Assembly (NCBI GenBank): GCA_012515885.1
Contig: JAAYXN010000251.1
Coordinates: 1-5,299, forward strand
Source of the DNA: Rhodococcus sp. (in: high G+C Gram-positive bacteria)
Lineage (GTDB): Bacteria; Actinomycetota; Actinomycetes; Mycobacteriales; Mycobacteriaceae
DNA: 5,299 bases
Direction: 5' to 3'
Position 1 is the first letter of the stretch, and each line of letters opens with the position of its first letter. The translations under genes and the position numbers were made by a program. Below are positions 1 to 5,179 of this stretch, piece by piece. The notes beneath the pieces are model-generated. The model had not been told where the DNA came from. It searched no databases and saw only the letters and a list, made by a program, of their open reading frames with translations.

Positions 1-1
1 C

Positions 2-805
2 GAACCGGGCACCGGCTCGGACTCCGGCGCCATCCGCACCACTGCGGTCAAGGACGGCGATGAGTATGTTCTCAACGGCGAGAAGATCTTCGTCACCGCC
101 GGTGAGCGCTCCACGCACGTCGTGGTGTGGGCAACGGTCGATAAGAGCCTCGGCCGCGCTGCCATCAAGTCGTTCGTCGTGCCTCGCGACGCTCCGGGCC
201 TGACCGTCGCGCGTCTTGAGCACAAGCTCGGCATCAAGGCTTCCGACACCGCTGTGCTGCTGCTTGAGAACTGCCGTATCCCTAAGGACAACATCCTCGG
301 TAGCGCCGAGGTTGATGTGAAGAAGGGCTTCGGCGGCGTCATGCAGACGTTCGACAACACGCGTCCGCTGGTGGCCGCTATGGCTGTCGGTTGCTCGCGG
401 GCTGCCCTTGAGGAACTGCGTCAGATCCTTTCCGACGCTGGCGTCGAGATCGACTACGACGTACCCGCGAACTCGCAGCACGCTGCTGCAGCAGAGTTCA
501 TTCGTCTGGAGGCGGACTGGGAAGCTGCATACCTGCTGTCGCTGCGCGCGGCATGGATGGCTGATAACAAGAAGCCCAACTCGCTTGAGGCTTCGATGTC
601 GAAGGCTAAGGCTGGCCGCACCGGCACCGACGTCACGCTCAAGGCCGTCGAGCTTGCTGGCACCATCGGCTACTCGCAGCACACCCTGCTTGAGAAGTGG
701 AGCCGCGACAGCAAGATCCTCGACATCTTCGAAGGCACCCAGCAGATCCAGCAGCTCATTGTGGCTCGCCGTCTGCTCGGAAAGTCGTCGGCGGAACTGA
801 AGTAA
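2..805 (+). CDS. Acyl-CoA dehydrogenase, C-terminal part (5' end outside window)
   Basis: The frame is open from base 2 and gives 267 residues, so the N-terminal alpha domain is missing only because the window begins inside the gene. The visible part opens with EPGTGSD, the flavin and substrate-binding loop of the acyl-CoA dehydrogenase middle domain. The beta domain follows, then the helical C-terminal domain ending in RDSKILDIFEGTQQIQ. The glutamate of FEGT (visible residue 244, codon 731-733) matches the catalytic base of MCAD/SCAD-type enzymes, so the enzyme looks active. Family role: FAD-dependent alpha,beta-dehydrogenation of acyl-CoA, the first beta-oxidation step, with electrons passed to ETF. 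The DNTRPLVAAMAVG stretch and the SSAELK tail remind me of mycobacterial FadE24, but that is from memory and the chain-length preference is unknown. Translation could seem to start at 122, but the motif-bearing sequence before it shows that position is internal. Confidence 0.95.
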   Translation, partial: EPGTGSDSGAIRTTAVKDGDEYVLNGEKIFVTAGERSTHVVVWATVDKSLGRAAIKSFVVPRDAPGLTVARLEHKLGIKASDTAVLLLENCRIPKDNILGSAEVDVKKGFGGVMQTFDNTRPLVAAMAVGCSRAALEELRQILSDAGVEIDYDVPANSQHAAAAEFIRLEADWEAAYLLSLRAAWMADNKKPNSLEASMSKAKAGRTGTDVTLKAVELAGTIGYSQHTLLEKWSRDSKILDIFEGTQQIQQLIVARRLLGKSSAELK

Positions 806-823
806 CAGGTCGGTCTGTTATTT
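800..823 (+). terminator. Hairpin overlapping the dehydrogenase stop codon
   Basis: TAACAG (803-808) and CTGTTA (815-820) are a perfect inverted repeat around the 6-base loop GTCGGT. Flanking AAG (800-802) can pair with TTT (821-823), with one G-U pair, giving about nine pairs. The repeat includes the TAA stop codon and is followed by a short T run. It is AT-rich and weaker than the hairpin ten bases further on, so it may be an accessory terminator, an RNA-stabilising stem or chance. Confidence 0.4.
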
Positions 824-832
824 CCGCCGATC

Positions 833-868
833 AGGACCCCGTCGTATCCCCCTGCGACGGGGTCCTTT
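833..868 (+). terminator. Strong intrinsic-type terminator after the dehydrogenase gene
   Basis: AGGACCCCGTCG (833-844) and CGACGGGGTCCT (855-866) form a perfect 12-bp GC-rich stem with a 10-base loop, followed by only three T residues (866-868). Short or absent T tracts are common in actinobacterial terminators. It lies 28 bases after the dehydrogenase stop codon and 13 bases before the end of the oppositely transcribed lipoprotein gene. It probably serves both converging genes, since the stem reads the same on either strand. Confidence 0.85.
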
Positions 869-880
869 GGCGTCTGGAAG

Positions 881-1285
881 TTATTCGCAGGAACCGGTGT
901 CGGCCTTTTCGGCGGCCGCGATGGTGACAGCATGGAATTCGGGGGTGGCGTCATTCCACTCGGGATCTTCCTGGAAGTACGCCAGGTAGTCGTCGCTCGA
1001 ACCTTGGTGGGCGCTCATCCACAGCAACGCCAGGTGGCAGCTGCCCGCGAATTCCGGTGCCGACTTCTCAACCGTGACACCGTTAACGGCCGTGGTTACC
1101 CCGGCCGCTGAGGTCTCGTACGTAATGGCATCGGGGGCAAGCGACGGCAAGGTCATGGCGCCGGAAGGCGCAGCATCTGATCCAGTCCCCGAACTCTGCG
1201 GCTCATCCGAGCCACCACATCCGGTCAACAGGGCACCTAGAACACACACGCTGGCAGCGACAGTCGTCGCAGTCATCTTCTTCAC
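881..1285 (-). CDS. Small secreted lipoprotein, LpqV-like
   Basis: A 134-residue protein with a lipoprotein signal: basic MKKM start, hydrophobic stretch at about 7-21 and lipobox LTGC with the acylated cysteine at 23. A Ser/Gly/Pro-rich linker follows (24-50), then a small domain. The mature protein should be anchored to the outer face of the cytoplasmic membrane. The AGVTT (61-65) and CHLALLWM (83-90) motifs and a second cysteine at 133, next to the C-terminus, match my memory of mycobacterial LpqV (about 139 aa, function unknown). C83 and C133 could form a disulfide. The start is GTG at 1285, chosen because AGGAA lies six bases upstream (1296-1292); an ATG three codons in is possible but has poorer spacing. 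It lies 45 bases after the DUF1707 gene on the same strand and may be its operon partner. No function is known. Confidence 0.85.
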   Translation of the reverse strand: MKKMTATTVAASVCVLGALLTGCGGSDEPQSSGTGSDAAPSGAMTLPSLAPDAITYETSAAGVTTAVNGVTVEKSAPEFAGSCHLALLWMSAHQGSSDDYLAYFQEDPEWNDATPEFHAVTIAAAEKADTGSCE

Positions 1286-1330
1286 GTCAGGTTCCTATCA
1301 GAAAACGACGTGAACTGTGCAACCGACGAT

Positions 1331-1936
1331 TTACGACCCCGAATCGCTGCGACCCTCAAGTTCGCGGATGCGTTCGGCCGCGAGCCGCAGTCGCTGTTTC
1401 TTTGCCTCAGCGTCAGACTCTTTCAGCTCGCCATAGACTTCCTCATCCTCATCGCTGTAGTTGAGGATCATCCGCGGGACGCTCAACGTCACAATCAACG
1501 ACGGCCACACCACCCACGCGAAGTTCCAGCCCACCACAAACTGCAAGACGAGGAACGTCACCAGGGTTGTTCCGAGGATGATCCAGTCAATGGACTCCAC
1601 GAGATCGCCACGACGGCGTAGCGACGCCAGTTCAGACTCATCCGCCACCGGCTGCTGTGCGGGAGAACCCGTGTCAGGAATCGCGGGTACACCGGTGCCG
1701 GACTGCACTTTATGGATCTGTCCGTTCGACATTTCCAGCGGCACACCACCGGGAAGATCGCGGAACGACGCTCGAATGTCGCTCAGAGTGCGCGCATTTG
1801 CGATGTCGCCGGACCGCTCGTAAAACTCGTCGGCGTCGAGGCGTCCTACCGCAAAATGCTCACCGATAGCTTCAAGCGCATAGAGACGCTCGTCGTTGCT
1901 GAGTTTGAGATCGTCGCTGCCTTCAGGCTGTGTCAT
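1331..1936 (-). CDS. DUF1707 domain membrane protein
   Basis: A 201-residue protein. Residues about 9-62 show the DUF1707 pattern: a short helix, EHFAVGRLDADEFYERS, an alanine/arginine stretch and a closing DLPGG. DUF1707 is common at the N-terminus of small actinobacterial membrane proteins and its function is unknown. A Pro/Gly/Gln-rich linker (63-100) leads to two adjacent hydrophobic helices at about 115-137 and 139-158. An acidic then charged heptad-like tail follows (160-198), possibly a short coiled coil. The topology suggests cytosolic N- and C-termini joined by a membrane hairpin. The ATG at 1936 is chosen because AAAGG lies five bases upstream (1946-1942) and the domain starts soon after. 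The frame stays open 70 codons further upstream into a cysteine-rich stretch, which I treat as non-coding. It is divergent from the acyl-CoA synthetase gene and upstream of the lipoprotein gene. Confidence 0.88.
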   Translation of the reverse strand: MTQPEGSDDLKLSNDERLYALEAIGEHFAVGRLDADEFYERSGDIANARTLSDIRASFRDLPGGVPLEMSNGQIHKVQSGTGVPAIPDTGSPAQQPVADESELASLRRRGDLVESIDWIILGTTLVTFLVLQFVVGWNFAWVVWPSLIVTLSVPRMILNYSDEDEEVYGELKESDAEAKKQRLRLAAERIRELEGRSDSGS

Positions 1937-1981
1937 GGTTACCTTTCGCCCCTCGCTCACGGTCACTGCTACCTTCACCGC

Positions 1982-1996
1982 CACTGCCGGGCAGTG
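1982..1996. promoter_or_regulatory. 15-base palindrome upstream of the DUF1707 gene
   Basis: CACTGCC and GGCAGTG are perfect 7-base inverted arms around a single central base. The palindrome lies 46 bases upstream of the DUF1707 ATG, in the divergent control region, where an operator for that gene would be expected. No regulator can be named from the sequence; an RNA hairpin is unlikely because the single-base centre leaves no proper loop. Confidence 0.4.
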
Positions 1997-2078
1997 TCCG
2001 TTTTCGATGCTAACGCCACGCGGCCGACCATTTCGCTCGCAGTCGCTATCGCACCGCTCTGAGCACCCACAATCCCGT

Positions 2079-2109
2079 TTGACCGAATCCACGCAATCAC
2101 AGGTACAGT
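2079..2109 (+). promoter_or_regulatory. Candidate promoter of the acyl-CoA synthetase gene
   Basis: TTGACC (2079-2084) resembles a -35 hexamer and TACAGT (2104-2109) fits the actinobacterial TAnnnT -10 pattern. The spacer is 19 bases, which is long. Transcription would start near 2116, inside the GlxR-type site and about 34 bases before the ATG. The hexamers are short and chance matches are common, so confidence is limited. Confidence 0.4.
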
Positions 2110-2112
2110 GCA

Positions 2113-2128
2113 TGTGACTTACTTCACA
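2113..2128. promoter_or_regulatory. GlxR/Crp-type operator
   Basis: TGTGACTTACTTCACA is a perfect TGTGA-N6-TCACA palindrome and also has the central TA of the Corynebacterium GlxR consensus TGTGANNTANNTCACA. GlxR and mycobacterial Crp are cAMP-responsive global regulators of carbon and energy metabolism. The site ends eight bases before the GGAGG of the acyl-CoA synthetase gene and overlaps its predicted transcription start, which favours repression of that gene. It is also 177 bases upstream of the divergent DUF1707 start, too far to judge an effect there. Confidence 0.75.
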
Positions 2129-2136
2129 GTCTCCCC

Positions 2137-2141
2137 GGAGG
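2137..2141 (+). promoter_or_regulatory. Ribosome binding site that fixes the acyl-CoA synthetase start
   Basis: GGAGG lies eight bases before the ATG at 2150. It argues against the in-frame GTG at 2108, which would add 14 residues, has no Shine-Dalgarno sequence and would put the GlxR-type site inside the coding region. Confidence 0.8.
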
Positions 2142-2149
2142 TGCACGTC

Positions 2150-3763
2150 ATGGGCTTGGGCACAAAAATCATGGATACGCTCGGCGCCGCCGCGGTCATG
2201 AATCGAGCAGGGCTCGTCCCCTTCCCCCGACTAGATCACGGTTTACGTTCGATTAGCGCCGTCAATAAATATGGGCCGTTCGCGGGCCCCGTCCACGCTC
2301 ACGCCAGTTCCGGGCTTCAAGCGGACGCACTGATTGATGAGCGCGGCACCCTCACCTATCGCGAGCTCGAAGATCAATCCAACGCTCTGGCACGTGCCTG
2401 GCGCGCAGAGGGACTCACCTCCGCCGCCGTCATGGGCGCAATGTGCCGCAACAGCCGCGGGCTCATCCTCACGATGCTTGCCGCCGCGAAAAACGGCAAC
2501 AAACTCGTGCTCATGAACACCGGCTTCGCTCCCCCGCAACTCGCAGATGTTGCCACCCGCGAAAAGGTCAGCGCCTTCGTCTACGACGACGAGTTCGCCG
2601 ACGTGGCGGCCGCACTGGCAGACGATATTCTGCGCTACCGGTCGTGGCCGGATGCTGGCGTTATCTCCGACGTCGCCACGCTCGATGACGCCATTAACAG
2701 CCAATCCGCCGACCAACTGCCCGCGCCGTCCTCGCCGGGAGGGTTTGTACTACTCACCTCGGGCACCACCGGAACACCGAAAGGTGCACCGCGCGAACAT
2801 ACTTCACCGCTTGCCTCCGCCCAGTTTCTTGACCGGGTGCCGCTGCGTCGCAGTCAGACGATGATGATGGCTGCACCTGCGTTTCACGGAACGGGCGTAT
2901 CTCAGTTGGCGATCGCGCTAGCACTAGGACAGACGGTGGTGATGACACGGATCTTCGATCCCGAAAACACGGTGCGGCTGGTGGCGCAGCACCGCTGCGA
3001 TTCTCTTGTAGTGGTGCCAACCATGCTGCAACGCATCATTGATCTTGGTCCCGAAACGCTGGCGAAGTATGACACCACGAATCTGAAGATCATCTTCTCT
3101 GCGGGCGCTGCGATCTCCCCCGATCTCAGCAAACGCACTGCGGAAGCCTTCGGCCCTGTCCTCTACAACCTGTATGGCTCCACCGAGGTGGCTGTGGCCA
3201 CCGTTGCGACGCCCGAGGATATGGCGAAGGCCCCCGGCACCGCCGGCCGTCCCCCGGTTACCTGCCACGTGCATCTGTATGACGATGAAGGCAAACGCAT
3301 TACAGAACCAGAAACTGTGGGACGGATCTTCGTCTCCAGCGGTTTGAGTTTCGCCGGGTACACCGACGGACGCGACAAGGAACGCATTGACGGACTGCTC
3401 TCGACCGGCGACGTCGGCCACTTTGACCGTGACGGCCGTCTATACGTGGATGGACGCGACGACGACATGATCGTTTCTGGTGGCGAAAACGTCTATCCGC
3501 TCGAAGTCGAGAATCTGTTGATGGACCGCGAAGACGTCATTGAAGCCGCCGTCATTGGTGTCGCAGATGCTGACTTCGGTCATCGACTACGTGCGTTTGT
3601 GGTGGCAGCGCCCGATTCGCAGCGCGACGAAAATGAGTTGAAAGCACACGTGAAAGCGAACTTGGCCCGCTACAAAGTGCCACGAGAAATCGTCTTCATC
3701 GACGAACTGCCCCGCAACGCCACCGGAAAACTACTGCGGAAAGTCCTTGAACAACACGACTAG
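2150..3763 (+). CDS. Acyl-CoA synthetase (FadD-type, AMP-binding family)
   Basis: A full-length 537-residue adenylate-forming enzyme, normal for the family. Motifs run in order: ATP-phosphate loop LLTSGTTGTPKG (201-212, Lys211), YGSTE (342-346), STGD (418-421, ribose-binding Asp421), hinge GRDDDMIVSGGENVYPLEVE (435-454), and the C-terminal PRNATGKLLRK (521-531) with catalytic Lys527. All key residues are present, so it should be active. It would convert a carboxylic acid, ATP and CoA to acyl-CoA, AMP and pyrophosphate in the cytosol. Fatty acid is the likely substrate but chain length cannot be read; the N-terminal region vaguely recalls mycobacterial FadD2/FadD12, from memory only. It is a single-gene unit, divergent from the DUF1707 gene and ending 7 bases from the convergent membrane protein gene. 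No terminator hairpin is visible between them, so overlapping 3' ends of the two transcripts are likely. Confidence 0.95.
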   Translation: MGLGTKIMDTLGAAAVMNRAGLVPFPRLDHGLRSISAVNKYGPFAGPVHAHASSGLQADALIDERGTLTYRELEDQSNALARAWRAEGLTSAAVMGAMCRNSRGLILTMLAAAKNGNKLVLMNTGFAPPQLADVATREKVSAFVYDDEFADVAAALADDILRYRSWPDAGVISDVATLDDAINSQSADQLPAPSSPGGFVLLTSGTTGTPKGAPREHTSPLASAQFLDRVPLRRSQTMMMAAPAFHGTGVSQLAIALALGQTVVMTRIFDPENTVRLVAQHRCDSLVVVPTMLQRIIDLGPETLAKYDTTNLKIIFSAGAAISPDLSKRTAEAFGPVLYNLYGSTEVAVATVATPEDMAKAPGTAGRPPVTCHVHLYDDEGKRITEPETVGRIFVSSGLSFAGYTDGRDKERIDGLLSTGDVGHFDRDGRLYVDGRDDDMIVSGGENVYPLEVENLLMDREDVIEAAVIGVADADFGHRLRAFVVAAPDSQRDENELKAHVKANLARYKVPREIVFIDELPRNATGKLLRKVLEQHD

Positions 3764-3770
3764 TCGATCG

Positions 3771-4421
3771 TCAGGCAGGACGGCGACTCATCACGACACC
3801 CCACACTCCGCACGCAATCCCAAGCGCGATTCCGTGACCGATGCGAACCGCGTCTGGGGCAAAGAACTGGGGAAGGTACAGGCACAGTAGGACGGCCAGC
3901 GGGATTCCGGCCCACCGCACAGCCACGCTGCGCCAGGTATCAACTGCCAGCAGGACGCCGCCGATAGCGATGAGCACAAACCCCACCCCGAACAGGGTGG
4001 TGGCTACAGCTTGTTCTCGAATTGCCGCAGCGACGGCGGCGATCGACGTGAGGTCGCCGTGTTCGGCGTCCTGCCCAAGGACGTGTAGCGCGAACGTTTC
4101 TGCGCCGTAGTACGGCAGTAGAGCTGCGGCGCCGAGGCCAATAAGCCAGGCAGGTTTCGCGAATCGGCGGGTAGCCGTGTCGACCGCGAGGACGACGGCG
4201 ACCGTCAGAGTCACCCACGCGATCATCCCCAACAGGTGAGAGAACACCCAGAGCGGATCGGCAAAGGCCTGCGCCATCTGGGCGTCGTCGCCTGTCTTAT
4301 CTCCCCAGGGACGTAGCAGCGGGAATGCAGCGAAAGCGAGTCCTGCGGCAGTTGCTGCTGCGGCCACCGGCCACGAACCGGCAATCCGCGATGAACTTGC
4401 ACTAGGCGAAGGCACAGACAT
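3771..4421 (-). CDS. Six-helix integral membrane protein of unknown function
   Basis: A 216-residue hydrophobic protein that I do not recognise. Likely membrane helices are at about 17-36, 57-82, 90-115, 139-162, 167-187 and 193-212. The soluble N-terminus is Ser/Pro-rich and the C-terminus is a short basic SRRPA tail. An acidic loop (about 40-50, GDKTGDD) and the polar-in-membrane motifs LLPYYGAETFALHVLGQ and RIGHGIALG are the best candidates for functional residues. The ATG at 4421 is chosen because GGAGG lies five bases upstream (4431-4427). The GTG at 4445 would start inside an operator repeat, and the ATG at 4433 overlaps the GGAGG itself. The gene is divergent from a TetR-family gene, with two matching operators between, so it is very probably that regulator's target. 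TetR-linked membrane proteins are often transporters or export accessories, but no transporter signature is visible here. Confidence 0.85.
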   Translation of the reverse strand: MSVPSPSASSSRIAGSWPVAAAATAAGLAFAAFPLLRPWGDKTGDDAQMAQAFADPLWVFSHLLGMIAWVTLTVAVVLAVDTATRRFAKPAWLIGLGAAALLPYYGAETFALHVLGQDAEHGDLTSIAAVAAAIREQAVATTLFGVGFVLIAIGGVLLAVDTWRSVAVRWAGIPLAVLLCLYLPQFFAPDAVRIGHGIALGIACGVWGVVMSRRPA

Positions 4422-4426
4422 CAGAT

Positions 4427-4431
4427 CCTCC
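4427..4431 (-). promoter_or_regulatory. Ribosome binding site of the membrane protein gene
   Basis: On the minus strand GGAGG is followed by the five bases ATCTG and then ATG at 4421. It decides the start among three in-frame candidates (4445, 4433 and 4421). Confidence 0.75.
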
Positions 4432-4435
4432 ATTT

Positions 4436-4454
4436 CAGTGAACACCGTTCTCTA
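4436..4454. promoter_or_regulatory. TetR operator A (membrane protein side)
   Basis: CAGTGAAC, three bases, then GTTCTCTA: the left arm is identical to operator B, and the right arm matches the palindrome at six of eight positions. It lies directly upstream of the membrane protein gene's ribosome binding site and covers the transcription start predicted from the extended -10 at 4459-4467. Binding there would block transcription of the membrane protein gene. Confidence 0.75.
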
Positions 4455-4458
4455 TTTG

Positions 4459-4467
4459 AGAGTAGCA
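4459..4467 (-). promoter_or_regulatory. Candidate extended -10 promoter of the membrane protein gene
   Basis: On the minus strand TGCTACTCT fits the extended -10 pattern TGnTAnnnT, placing the start of transcription near 4452, about 31 bases before the ATG. No good -35 is visible. Operator A covers the predicted start and operator B lies where the -35 region would be. Confidence 0.45.
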
Positions 4468-4472
4468 GAGTT

Positions 4473-4491
4473 CAGTGAACATCGTTCACTG
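4473..4491. promoter_or_regulatory. TetR operator B (regulator side), perfect palindrome
   Basis: CAGTGAAC-ATC-GTTCACTG is a perfect 8-base inverted repeat with a three-base centre, the usual size and form of a TetR-family operator. Its centre is 37 bases from that of operator A. It lies just upstream of the predicted -10 of the tetR gene, so binding would repress the regulator's own promoter. Confidence 0.85.
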
Positions 4492-4496
4492 TGTTC

Positions 4497-4502
4497 TATG
4501 CT
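4497..4502 (+). promoter_or_regulatory. -10 element for a leaderless tetR transcript
   Basis: TATGCT fits TAnnnT. The next six bases (CAATCC) lead straight to the ATG at 4509, so the usual -10 to +1 distance puts transcription start on the A of the start codon. No Shine-Dalgarno sequence is present before this ATG, which agrees with leaderless translation, common in actinobacteria. Confidence 0.55.
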
Positions 4503-4508
4503 CAATCC

Positions 4509-5132
4509 ATGAGCACTCGCGCCGAAGCTAAGGCGATTACCCGCGCCCGCCTCCTTGATGCCGCCCGCGAATCTGTTCGCGACGAGGGCGCGGCCGCGTT
4601 GTCCCTGCGCAGTGTCGCGGGGCGTGCGGGGATAGTGCCGTCAGCGGTGTACCGGCATTTTGAGTCTCGTGACGATCTGCTGACTCAGCTGATCCTTGAC
4701 GCCTACACCGGTCTCGCGGAGTCACTGGAGGCCGCGGTGGGCGTGGGCGGCGACTGGAAGCGGGCAGCGGATGCGCTGCGCAGTTGGGCGCTGGCGCATC
4801 GACATGAGTATTTGTTGATTTATGGCACGCCTGTTCCGGGTTATCAGGCACCCGAAGAGACTGTCGGCGCGGCAGCCCGCGTCGCCCAGGTGTTTTTGAG
4901 GAGGGTGACGGCGTCGGACGCCAGCCTCGGCGATGGTTTGGCGTCCCAACTTGATGGTGTTGCAACAGCTTTCGACGTCCCTCCCAGCCAACTGGCCCAG
5001 ATGCTCAGCAATCTTGCCCAGCTAACCGGCTTCCTCGTCCTGGAACTAGGTGGCCATTTTGTGGGTACAGCCGATCCTGCAGATTTGTTGTGGGACCACG
5101 TCGTTGCGGGGCAAACAAGGGGCGGCGCGTAG
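4509..5132 (+). CDS. TetR-family transcriptional regulator with WHG-type C-terminal domain
   Basis: A 207-residue protein of typical TetR length. The N-terminal DNA-binding domain spans about 9-58, with the helix-turn-helix LSLRSVAGRAGIVPSAVYRHFESRDDLL at 31-58; the YRHFESRDDLL end is characteristic. The ligand-binding part begins with WALAHRHEYLLIYGTPVPGYQAP (about 93-115), which resembles the WHG domain found in many actinobacterial TetR proteins. A second hydrophobic helix near the end (about 161-180) probably takes part in dimerisation. The ligand cannot be inferred. Start choice: the ATG at 4509 fits a leaderless mRNA, while the in-frame GTG at 4491 overlaps operator B and has no ribosome binding site. 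It probably represses itself and the divergent membrane protein gene through the two operators. An insertion-sequence end begins 47 bases after its stop codon. Confidence 0.93.
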   Translation: MSTRAEAKAITRARLLDAARESVRDEGAAALSLRSVAGRAGIVPSAVYRHFESRDDLLTQLILDAYTGLAESLEAAVGVGGDWKRAADALRSWALAHRHEYLLIYGTPVPGYQAPEETVGAAARVAQVFLRRVTASDASLGDGLASQLDGVATAFDVPPSQLAQMLSNLAQLTGFLVLELGGHFVGTADPADLLWDHVVAGQTRGGA

Positions 5133-5179
5133 CGACAGCCACAGGGGTTTTCGACTCCTCACAGGCTCCACACGGTAGT

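Noticed and set aside
408..800. 130-codon plus-strand frame overlapping the acyl-CoA dehydrogenase
   Set aside because: Its product is Arg/Ser-rich, typical of an off-frame reading of GC-rich coding DNA, and the overlapping frame carries the dehydrogenase catalytic motifs.
1291..1324. A separate promoter for the lipoprotein gene (TTGCAC, 17-base spacer, GATAGG on the minus strand)
   Set aside because: The -35 is acceptable and the spacing is right, but the -10 matches at only half its positions and overlaps the ribosome binding site, so it is not convincing.
2108..2149. GTG at 2108 as the start of the acyl-CoA synthetase
   Set aside because: It lacks a ribosome binding site and would place the GlxR-type operator inside the gene, whereas the ATG at 2150 has GGAGG at ideal spacing.
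2924..3421. 165-codon open frame on the minus strand inside the acyl-CoA synthetase gene
   Set aside because: It is antisense to the conserved AMP-binding motifs, has no recognisable domain and is the kind of frame expected opposite a GC-rich gene. The same applies to the minus-strand frame at 2243-2716.
3761..3785. Terminator between the convergent acyl-CoA synthetase and membrane protein genes
   Set aside because: Only a four-base inverted repeat (CGTC/GACG) is seen, with no T run.
4537..4965. 142-codon open frame on the minus strand inside the tetR gene
   Set aside because: Its product is low-complexity, rich in Pro, Arg and His, has no domain, and lies opposite a clear TetR reading frame.
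5144..5160. Hairpin after the tetR gene (AGGGG and CTCCT around TTTTCGA)
   Set aside because: Only five pairs, one of them G-U, and no T tract follows; too weak to call a terminator.
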